Shown: positions 18,057-24,614 of the stretch, piece by piece | Layout: each line of letters opens with the position of its first letter | How positions within the stretch are numbered: the stretch's first letter is position 1 | NCBI RefSeq assembly: GCF_016650815.1 | Contig: NZ_JAEKEZ010000014.1 | Span: 310,001-374,000 of the forward strand | Length of the DNA stretch: 64,000 nucleotides | Reading direction: 5' to 3' | From: Pseudomonas sp. TH31 | GTDB taxonomy: Bacteria; Pseudomonadota; Gammaproteobacteria; Pseudomonadales; Pseudomonadaceae | Notes under the pieces: generated by a model | Seen by the model: only the letters and a program-made list of their open reading frames with translations | The model's database searches: none | What the model was told of the DNA's origin: nothing | Translations under genes and position numbers: made by a program

Positions 18057-18152
18057 ATGGCTGACGTAAAAGTGCCGCAGCGGCTGGACCCACAAGACAT
18101 CTTGAAATTGCTGGTGGCGTTGCACAGGGCGTTGAAGGCCAGGGTGGCTTAG
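18057..18152 (+). CDS. Possible 31-residue small protein
   Basis: A short ORF, MADVKVPQRLDPQDILKLL..., ends in a lysine/arginine-rich helix (ALHRALKARVA). AAGGAAG lies 7 bases before the ATG, a good ribosome site. A GGCC-rich inverted repeat (TTGGCC...GGCCAA, 18015-18035) lies just upstream. It is read divergently from the amino-acid ABC operon and is followed by a repeat pair. I do not recognise the family; the amphipathic helix and ribosome site are the only support. Confidence 0.45.
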   Translation: MADVKVPQRLDPQDILKLLVALHRALKARVA

Positions 18153-18162
18153 GTCCAAATCA

Positions 18163-18233
18163 AAATCAAAAGATCGCAGCCTTCGGCAGCTCCTACGCGC
18201 CTGTGGGCGCTGCCGACGGCTGCGATCTTTTGA
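18163..18233. repeat. REP-type inverted pair, short spacing
   Basis: The arms are separated by under 10 bases (CTACGCGCCTGTGGGCGC in the centre), the same compact form as the pair at 45899-45963. Confidence 0.8.
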
Positions 18234-18246
18234 CCTTCTGGCGTAA

Positions 18247-18282
18247 TAAAAAACGCCGACGCTATGACCAGCCGTCGGCGTT
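18247..18282 (-). terminator. Rho-independent terminator of the second metQ
   Basis: A 9-bp stem (AACGCCGAC / GTCGGCGTT, loop 13 bases) is followed on the minus strand by a T run. It lies 33 bases after the metQ stop. Confidence 0.85.
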
Positions 18283-18314
18283 GAAACCTTGAAGGGGTTT
18301 GATCTTGCGTCGAA

Positions 18315-19097
18315 TCAGAACGCCGGCAGTACCGCGCCTTTGTATTTCTGCTCGATGAACGCTTTCACTTGCGGGCTGGTCAAGGCTTTGGCCAGTTTCT
18401 GGATGGCATCGCTGTCCTTGTTGTCCGGACGAGCGACCAGGAAGTTCACGTAAGGCGAATCTGCACCTTCGATCACCAGCGCATCTTTAGCCGGGTTCAG
18501 GCCCGCTTCCAGTGCATAGTTGGTGTTGATCATGTCCAGGTCGACCTGGTCCAGGACACGCGGCAACATCGCGGACTCAAGCTCCTTGAACTTGAAGTTG
18601 TGCGGGTTCTTGGCGATGTCTTTTGGGGTAGCCAGGGCGTTTTTCGGGTCTTTCAACTCGATCAGGCCAGCCTTCTGCAGCAGGATCAGGGCACGGCCGC
18701 TGTTGCTGCCTTCGTTAGGGATCGCGATGGTTGCGCCGTCCTTGAGCTCAGCCAGGGTTTTGACTTTCTTCGAGTAGCCGCCGAACGGTTCGACGTGCAC
18801 GCCGATCACGGTGACCAGGTGAGTGCCTTTGCCTTCGTTGAAGCTTTTCAGGTACGGCAGGGTCTGGAAGTAGTTGGCGTCCAGACGCTTCTGGTCGACC
18901 TGCACGTTCGGCTGAACGTAGTCGGTGAAGACTTTGATTTCCAGATCCACGCCTTCTTTGGCGAGGGTTGGCTTGATCAGTTCAAGAATCTCGGCGTGGG
19001 GGACCGGGGTCGCCGCAACCACCAGTTTCTCGTTAGCCTGGGCCAGGCCCGCAGTCAGGGCAGCCGCCAATGCGGTGAACAACAGAACCTTTTTCAT
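18315..19097 (-). CDS. metQ: MetQ/NlpA-family substrate-binding protein (second copy)
   Basis: A 260-residue NlpA-family binding protein. Residues 1-21 form a Sec signal (AAALTAGLAQA) with no lipobox. Family blocks: EIKVFTDYVQPNVQVDQKRLDANYFQTLPYL, GATIAIPNEGSNSGRALILLQKAGLI and the late DMINTNYALEAG. It is monocistronic, ending in its own terminator, and has no MetN or MetI neighbour, so it may feed the MetNI at 4604-6358 or a transporter outside the window. It is clearly diverged from the metQ at 3792. Confidence 0.9.
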   Translation of the reverse strand: MKKVLLFTALAAALTAGLAQANEKLVVAATPVPHAEILELIKPTLAKEGVDLEIKVFTDYVQPNVQVDQKRLDANYFQTLPYLKSFNEGKGTHLVTVIGVHVEPFGGYSKKVKTLAELKDGATIAIPNEGSNSGRALILLQKAGLIELKDPKNALATPKDIAKNPHNFKFKELESAMLPRVLDQVDLDMINTNYALEAGLNPAKDALVIEGADSPYVNFLVARPDNKDSDAIQKLAKALTSPQVKAFIEQKYKGAVLPAF

Positions 19098-19255
19098 GCA
19101 GTGTCCTTATGGAAAATCACGGTCGTTTATGACGACGGCTATTAGTACGAGTGCCAGTGAAGTGCTATCGCTGGCGTGAAGCGGACAATACCGGGATTTT
19201 TTATTCCCGAACAATATCTTTTATTCACTTTGATATTCCATTTTGTTCATACAGC

Positions 19256-19343
19256 GTAGGAGCTGGCGCAGCCTGCGATCTTTTGATTTGGCAATGCTCT
19301 GGATTGCCAAGATCAAAAGATCGCAGGCTGCGCCAGCTCCTAC
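19256..19343. repeat. Long, nearly perfect REP hairpin after sfnR
   Basis: Arms of about 32 bases are perfectly complementary (GTAGGAGCTGGCGCAGCCTG... to its mirror), and pairing continues through TTGGCAAT/ATTGCCAA, so the whole 88-base unit folds as one hairpin. The core reads GGCGCAGCCTGC, unlike other copies. Its right arm supplies the stop codon of the SfnR-like gene. Confidence 0.85.
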
Positions 19344-20268
19344 AAAAGCGCGGTGTTTTTGAGCAGTTGTTTCAGGGCCGCTTGATCGGCGGCCGAACCA
19401 CTGGCGAGGATCTGTTTGAGTTGCCGCTCGATCTGCACCAATGAAGCAGGTACCTCGGGCAGATTCAGATGCTCCGGCAAGATCTCGTCCCCGGTACTCA
19501 CCAGCAGCGCAAAGTGAATGACGTTCTCCAGTTCCCGGGTATTACCGGGCCAGCTATGCGCCTCCAGCACCTGCTGCGCCGCTTCGCTGATCAACGGCAC
19601 CGGCAAATCCAGACGCTGGCTGTAGATGCCGAGGAAATATTCAGCCAGGGACAAAATGTCGCCCACCCGCTCGCGCAACGCAGGCAGTTCGAGCTGCCCC
19701 TCGCTGAGGTAGTGATAAAGCCGTTCGTGGAACTTCCCGGCCGCCACCGCTTGGCCCAGGTCGATGCTGGTCGCAGCGACCAGGCGCACGTCGACCGGGC
19801 TCGGCTGATGAGCGCCAACGCGGGTGACTTCGTGGTTTTCCAGCGCTGAGAGCAGTTTGATCTGGATCGGCAGCGGCAAGTCGCCGATTTCATCCAGATA
19901 CAGCGTCCCGCCATTGGCCGAACCGAACCACCCGGCACGGCTGCTGGCCGAGCCGGTGTAGCTGCCGGCGGCATAGCCGAACAACTCAGCATCAGCGTAC
20001 GTCGGGCTGATCGCGCCGCAATTGACCGATACGAATAACCCGCCGCGATCACTGGCGCGGTGGATGTGGCGGGCGAGCAATTCTTTACCGCTGCCGGTTT
20101 CACCGCGAATCAATACGGAAATGGCCCGCGGTGCCAGTTGCTCCAATTCCTGGCGCAACTGCCGCGAACGCGGATCAACAAACACCAGCGCTTTGGCGCG
20201 GATGCTCAGGGGACTTTTTCTGCGTCGGGGAAGGTCAGCAATGGCTGACCGAAGGCTTCAAAACTCAT
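19340..20268 (-). pseudogene. sfnR: SfnR-like sigma-54 dependent activator, frameshifted near N-terminus
   Basis: Enhancer-binding protein with a short N-terminus and no sensor domain, as in SfnR, the activator of sulfone/sulfonate genes. The start at 20268 (MSFEAFGQPLLTFPDAEK) has GGGAG upstream; adding one base to the T5 run at 20215-20219 gives EKSPLSIRAKALVFVDPRSRQL and the rest is open. Walker A is GETGSGKE, the sigma-54 contact loop appears as GYAAGSYTGS rather than the usual GAFTGA, and Walker B is GGTLYLDEIGD. The C-terminal helix is short and ends within the repeat. About 309 residues if repaired. Probably co-transcribed with the hydrolase upstream. Confidence 0.82.
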
Positions 20269-20323
20269 GGCAGACTCCCGCCCAAAACCGCCGGGAGACG
20301 GGGGCGTTTAAAAAAGAAAAAAT

Positions 20324-20905
20324 TCAAGCGCGGCGCAGGGCGTGATGTTCCATGCGGTTTTGCAGGCGATAGAGATAGGCAAAACCCTGCTCCCAGCGCT
20401 GGTGGCCGGACTTGACGTTGATGTGCCCGGCACCCGCCAGAATCCCCGCCTCGGCGCCCCAATTGCGGGCCAGCTCCATGGCGCGGGACGCGCTGACGGC
20501 GCTGTCGTTGTCGGAACTGACGACCTGGCTCGGGAACGGCAGCAGGGTGGCCGGAATCGGTGCAAAGTTGCGCAGGGCCGGCGAGCAGGCCGGGCGTTCG
20601 ACGTCTGCCGGCGCAACCAGCAAGGCACCACGCACCTGACGCAAAAACTGCAACGGCGCAGTGGCCGCCCAATGGGCAACGGTGATGCAACCCAGGCTGT
20701 GGGCGATCAGGATCACCGGCGTGCTGTCGGCGGCAATCGCCTCGGCCAGCGCTGCGACCCAGTCTTCACGGCGCGGCGTCAGCCAATCGGCCTGCTCCAC
20801 CCGTGCACTGTTCGGCAGACTGTTCTGCCAATGGCTTTGCCAATGATCTTCTGGCGATCCTTGCCAGCCCGGCACAATCAGGTAGCGAATTGATTCGTTG
20901 CGCAT
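20324..20905 (-). CDS. RBBP9/YdeN-family serine hydrolase
   Basis: Alpha/beta hydrolase of 193 residues. It opens with the family block YLIVPGWQGSPEDHWQSHW; the nucleophile serine is in IAHSLGC near residue 70, an aspartate in SSDND and the histidine in AGAGHIN. Soluble, with no signal peptide. It lies 55 bases before the SfnR-like gene, so the two are probably one transcript. The region upstream of its start (20950-21000) is AT-rich with ATTCGTTAAGGAAT. Substrate unknown. Confidence 0.88.
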   Translation of the reverse strand: MRNESIRYLIVPGWQGSPEDHWQSHWQNSLPNSARVEQADWLTPRREDWVAALAEAIAADSTPVILIAHSLGCITVAHWAATAPLQFLRQVRGALLVAPADVERPACSPALRNFAPIPATLLPFPSQVVSSDNDSAVSASRAMELARNWGAEAGILAGAGHINVKSGHQRWEQGFAYLYRLQNRMEHHALRRA

Positions 20906-21022
20906 GGGGAGCTCTCCTGCTGCGTGTCTGTTCCTGATCGAGTATAGGGACGAGAGTTATATTCGTTAAGGAATAAGAAGCTATTTATTAAGACCTATAT
21001 CGAATATTAAACATCACTCCCC

Positions 21023-21105
21023 GTAGGAGCTGCCGAAGGCTGCGATCTTTTGATCTTGCTTTTAAAAATCAAAATCAAAAGATCGCAGCCTTCGGCAGCT
21101 CCTAC
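21023..21105. repeat. REP-type inverted pair (GTAGGAGCTGCCG family)
   Basis: Both arms are canonical and identical over at least 20 bases; lies between the exbD terminator and the hydrolase promoter. Confidence 0.85.
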
Positions 21106-21126
21106 AGGGGTTGGTGTTTCAGGCAT

Positions 21127-21160
21127 AAAAAAGGGCCGCACCCTGCCAAGGAGACGGCCC
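21127..21160 (-). terminator. Rho-independent terminator of tonB-exbB-exbD
   Basis: GGGCCG/CGGCCC stem with a 16-base loop followed on the minus strand by T6, 19 bases beyond the exbD stop. Confidence 0.82.
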
Positions 21161-21178
21161 CGGAAAACTTGAAAGGGG

Positions 21179-21580
21179 TTAACGCGCGGTAATCACCGAC
21201 AACTTGGTAATCCCCGCGCGCTCAATCGAGGCCATGGCTCGCGCCACTTCGCCGTAATTCACCCCGTCATCCGCCTGCAACTGCACACGCACTTCGGGGT
21301 CCTTGGCTTTCGCCGCTTGCAGCTTGAACTCCAGTAAACCCGGCTCAATCTGGTCCTTGTTGATGAACAACTTGCCGGCGCCATCGATGCTCACCACCAG
21401 CGGGTCTTTCTGCTCCACCGGGGCCACGGCCTCGGTCTTGGGCAGGTTGATCGGAATCGCGTTGGTCAGCAGTGGTGCAGTGACGATAAACACCACCAGC
21501 AGCACCAGCATCACGTCCACCAGCGGTGTCACGTTGATCTCGCTCAGCACCTCATCGCTGTCTTGCGTGGAGAAGGCCAT
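21179..21580 (-). CDS. exbD: ExbD, TonB energy-transduction subunit
   Basis: Inner-membrane protein of 133 residues with a single N-terminal helix (VDVMLVLLVVFIVTAPLL) containing the essential aspartate in PLVDVMLV, and a periplasmic domain. With ExbB it forms the proton channel that drives TonB. It starts one base after the exbB stop. Confidence 0.94.
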   Translation of the reverse strand: MAFSTQDSDEVLSEINVTPLVDVMLVLLVVFIVTAPLLTNAIPINLPKTEAVAPVEQKDPLVVSIDGAGKLFINKDQIEPGLLEFKLQAAKAKDPEVRVQLQADDGVNYGEVARAMASIERAGITKLSVITAR

Positions 21581-21581
21581 A

Positions 21582-22307
21582 TCAGGACGCCTCCTTCACT
21601 TTCTGTGCGCCGCCCTGGGCCACGACTTTGTGCGAGGTCGGGTGTATCAACAGGCGGAACGAACTCTTCTGCGCCAGGCTGTAGAAGTCATGGGCGAAGT
21701 CATCCAGGTCCGCCGCCGTCAGCTTCAGGCGTCGCAAAAAGTAGTTGTAAACCAGCACCGCCGGCACCGCGACCGCGATCCCCACACCGGTGGCGACCAG
21801 TGCTGCACCAATCGGCCCGGCCACCGTTTCCAAGCTCGCCGAACCTGCCGCGCTGATGCCTTTCAACGCTTCCATGATTCCCCACACCGTGCCGAACAAG
21901 CCAATGAACGGCGAGGTGCTGCCGATGCTCGCGACCACCGCCAGCCCGGTTTCCAGTGAACGACGCTCGCGCACAATCTGCTGACGCAAGGCCCGCTCCA
22001 GACGATCCTGATGATTGATCGCCTGGCTCAAGTCATTCGCTTGCGGCGCTTCACCGACCTGAATCGCCGCATATCCGGCCTGGGCCACACGCGCCGCAGC
22101 ACCCGGTTGGGTTTCGCTCAGCTCGGCCGCTGAGTCGAGACTCGACGCGGCCCAGAACTGCTTATGAAATTTTTTATCCTGGGCTTTCAGGCGAGCAAAC
22201 TGCACGCCCTTGAGCAATGCCAGGCCCCAAGTGGCAACAGAAAAAATCACCAGCAGCCAGATTACCGCGCCTTCGATGGATTCAAGTGGAGAGGCTAGTA
22301 ACGTCAT
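21582..22307 (-). CDS. exbB: ExbB, TonB energy-transduction subunit
   Basis: MotA/TolQ/ExbB proton-channel family, 241 residues, three membrane helices (about 13-31, 130-155 and 170-195). The conserved ASIGSTSPFIGLFGTVWGIMEA and GAALVATGVGIAVAVPAVLVYN blocks are complete. Lies 86 bases after tonB with a half repeat in between. Confidence 0.94.
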   Translation of the reverse strand: MTLLASPLESIEGAVIWLLVIFSVATWGLALLKGVQFARLKAQDKKFHKQFWAASSLDSAAELSETQPGAAARVAQAGYAAIQVGEAPQANDLSQAINHQDRLERALRQQIVRERRSLETGLAVVASIGSTSPFIGLFGTVWGIMEALKGISAAGSASLETVAGPIGAALVATGVGIAVAVPAVLVYNYFLRRLKLTAADLDDFAHDFYSLAQKSSFRLLIHPTSHKVVAQGGAQKVKEAS

Positions 22308-22320
22308 GATGTATTCCCTC

Positions 22321-22352
22321 GTGTGTGGGAGCCGAGCTTGCTCGCGATGGCG
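22321..22352. repeat. Single REP half-unit inside the tonB-exbB gap
   Basis: One arm only, GTGGGAGCCGAGCTTGCTCG; no inverted partner is present nearby, unlike the other copies. Confidence 0.6.
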
Positions 22353-22393
22353 GTTCCAGACACACCGCGAGATTAGCGCCGGCTGATTACCAA

Positions 22394-23209
22394 TTAATGA
22401 ATCTTGAAATCGATGGGCACGCTGACCCAGCCATCCTGGGCCACATCACCTTGCTTGGCCGGCACGAAACTCCAACGCTTCACGGCGGTTAGCGCCGCGT
22501 CGTCGAGCTGGTCGCGACCACTGCTTTTCTGAATCTGGATCTCGCCGGGCTTGCCGTTGGCCAGCACATGCACCCGCAACAACACCGTGCCTTCCCAACC
22601 GCGACGCTGAGCCAGCGACGGGTATTCCGGCGCCGGGTTTTTCAGGTACGCGGCGTTGGCCGAGGCCGGGGTCACTGGCGCGGGCGCCGGTGGTGCAGGT
22701 GGCGCCGGGGCCGCGACAGGTGCCGTCGATTGTGGCGGCGCTGGCGGTTGTTCGACGGCTTTGGGTGCCGGTTTCGGTACGGGTTTAGCGACCGGTTTGG
22801 GCACGGGTTTCGGAATCGGTTTTGGTGGCGGCGGTTTCACGGCCAGCTCGTCTTCGACGGGCGGCGGTGGCTCGTCCACGGGCTGAGCAGGTTGTGGCGG
22901 TGGCGGCTCGACCACCGGCGGTGCCGGGCGCGAAAACTCGATGGTCATCGGCGGAATTTCCGGTGGCACGATCGGCAGCACGGTGGTCGGTTGCTGATTG
23001 ACCCAATAGATCACGGCGCCATGCACCAGCAACGCCAGCACACCAAGCAGGATCGCTTCGCGCCGGCTCAGAATGCCCTTGGGCGCACGCTGCAAACGCA
23101 ACTGACCCAACGGCACGCGGTGCACCCGGCCGAGGTCGACCAAGTCGCCACTCGGCGCCTGGCGCCAGAGCACCTCATGTGCGCCAGCGGCGGTCTGGAC
23201 ATTGCCCAT
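22394..23209 (-). CDS. tonB: TonB energy transducer
   Basis: A 271-residue TonB. After about 50 cytoplasmic residues comes one membrane helix (AILLGVLALLVHGAVIYWV). Residues 90-175 are a proline-rich spacer with KP/PKP repeats, spanning the periplasm. The C-terminal domain has NPAPEYPSLAQRRGWEGTVLL and VKRWSFVPA. It is the first gene of tonB-exbB-exbD, located a short distance from the TonB-dependent receptor at 24615, so it may be dedicated to it. Confidence 0.92.
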   Translation of the reverse strand: MGNVQTAAGAHEVLWRQAPSGDLVDLGRVHRVPLGQLRLQRAPKGILSRREAILLGVLALLVHGAVIYWVNQQPTTVLPIVPPEIPPMTIEFSRPAPPVVEPPPPQPAQPVDEPPPPVEDELAVKPPPPKPIPKPVPKPVAKPVPKPAPKAVEQPPAPPQSTAPVAAPAPPAPPAPAPVTPASANAAYLKNPAPEYPSLAQRRGWEGTVLLRVHVLANGKPGEIQIQKSSGRDQLDDAALTAVKRWSFVPAKQGDVAQDGWVSVPIDFKIH

Positions 23210-23533
23210 TGATTAACTCCCTGCGGTCTTTTGCGATCTCTTTACAAAAAACGCGATACACCCGCACTTGAATCCCCCGCGAGGCGTATCGACGGGCCAA
23301 TCATTGGGCCAGACGCTTATCTCTTAAAGTAATATTTGAAGTCATGTATAGATCTTAATCGAATATAAAAAGTAGTCAATTTCGCCAAAGCCCCGTCCTG
23401 CAAGGGCTGGAGCGATGCGCGCGAAAAACGATGCTTTTCAAGCATTGAAAGTATTCGCCGAAGGCATCGATTCAGGATAGAAGTGCGACGTAGAACAGCC
23501 AAAAACAACTAACAACAAAGTGATAGCCCACAC
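23210..23533. other. Intergenic stretch without a recognisable gene
   Basis: AT-richer than its surroundings. It should contain the tonB promoter near its left end (CCCGCACTTGAATC region). A short minus-strand open frame at 23317-23508 has no family similarity or ribosome site that I can see. Confidence 0.5.
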
Positions 23534-23572
23534 AAAAAAACAGGCTGATGCACATTCAGCGCATCAGCCTGT
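23534..23572 (-). terminator. Rho-independent terminator of the small protein gene
   Basis: A perfect 12-bp stem, ACAGGCTGATGC/GCATCAGCCTGT, with a 9-base loop and a following T7 on the minus strand. It ends the gene at 23591 only 18 bases after its stop. Confidence 0.9.
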
Positions 23573-23590
23573 TAGTTATTACAGCGATGT

Positions 23591-23917
23591 TTATTGCTTG
23601 ACGAACTCGCCACCCAATGTCACGACATCACCATCAAAGTTATTACGCGAACCCGCGGCCCGTAGTCGGGAATAATTGTGGTCCGGCGAGAACAGCGTCC
23701 AGGCTTGATAACCCGTACCATCATTCAACCCGGTGAGGGTGATGATGGTCGGTTGCCCGGTGCTGTTTTGGAAGTGGTAGTGCCCGTAGCTGACATCGTA
23801 GTTCACACCGCCCTGGCTCAGCTTGCCGCTGAAGGTGCCATTCGAATCATTACCATCGGTAATAACCAGTTTGGCGCCAGAGTTTGAATTAACGTAAGTA
23901 CCATTAATGCTCGACAT
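23591..23917 (-). CDS. Small beta-rich protein of unknown function, faintly avidin-like
   Basis: 108 residues from the ATG at 23917, which has AAGGAAG 9 bases upstream; longer frames to 24046 lack this. No signal peptide or membrane segment. The sequence alternates short hydrophobic strands with Asn/Gly/Ser turns (SSINGTYVNSNSGAKLVITDG, NGTFSGKLSQGG, TIITLTGLNDGTGYQAWTLF). GTYVN followed by a Ser/Gly turn and the later YQAWTLFSPDHNY recall GTWYN and GWTVAW...NY of streptavidin, but this is a weak resemblance. It has its own strong terminator and sits among sulfur genes. Function unknown. Confidence 0.72.
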   Translation of the reverse strand: MSSINGTYVNSNSGAKLVITDGNDSNGTFSGKLSQGGVNYDVSYGHYHFQNSTGQPTIITLTGLNDGTGYQAWTLFSPDHNYSRLRAAGSRNNFDGDVVTLGGEFVKQ

Positions 23918-24133
23918 GGTTCGACTTCCTTTATCGTTTAAATTAAGTGTCTTCCGATGAGAGCAAGTTTCCTCCTGGAAACTCACGAAACAAAGCATGG
24001 TTCCACATTCGCTTATTGTCCACGCCGAAACGCAGTTATTAATCAACGAAAAAGCGATATTAACTATGCAAAGTCTTCATAAGTTATTCCAGATAGAACC
24101 ACTATTACTTCTGCTGGCGATAAGCCGAAAAAT

Positions 24134-24607
24134 TCAACGACTGGCACTCGTCTGCTGCACGCCCGCCGCAGGTGCAATCACCGCCGTTTCCGACCGTGGC
24201 GTCCCCTTTGGCACCCCGTCATAACTCACAGGCAACACACGATAGACCCAGTTGCTGACGGCCTCGCTGCCCGGCGCCTTGTCACCCCACTGCCAGACCA
24301 CTTTAGCGTTCCAGTCCAGTTCGCCGACACTCTGGTTGTCCAGGCCATTACCGGCCGAGCCGAGTTTGCCGGGGTCTTTTTCGCTCAGTTGCAGCAACAT
24401 ATGGCCACGTTCGCCGCCGACCAGTTTCAGGTCGATGATTGCCGAAGGGAAACCGGCCTGGGACCAGGTTTTCTCCGCATTGCCGTTCATGTCGATCAGG
24501 TGCGTCTGCTGGTCGGCGCCGCTGAAAATCACGTACTGGTTGAAGGCCTTGGCCGTGGCGTAACAGGTAACGCCGTTTTGATGCTCACTATGATGAAGCT
24601 CCCGGAG
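24134..24607 (-). pseudogene. astA: Arylsulfotransferase (AstA/ASST) remnant with internal deletion
   Basis: The 158-codon frame carries the start of an aryl-sulfate sulfotransferase domain (HHSEHQNGVTCYATAKAFNQYVIFSGADQ, then SAGNGLDNQSVGELDW and VVWQWGDKAPG), and then jumps directly to the family's C-terminal end (SNWVYRVLPVSYDGVPKGTPRSETAV). The catalytic middle, about 300 residues in full-length relatives, is missing in frame, and the N-terminus before HHSEHQNG is gone too. The upstream frame ends at TAA (24608-24610) abutting the TonB-receptor stop. A decayed gene; full-length AstA transfers sulfate between phenols and is part of sulfate-ester metabolism in P. putida S-313. Confidence 0.75.
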
Positions 24608-24614
24608 TTACCCA

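Noticed and set aside
19098..19255. Search for a sigma-54 promoter (TGGCAC-N5-TTGC) before metQ given the SfnR-like activator
   Set aside because: A TGGCAC occurs on the minus strand but no TTGC follows at the needed distance.
23317..23508. Minus-strand 63-codon frame upstream of tonB
   Set aside because: No ribosome site, no family similarity, and position within the probable tonB promoter region.
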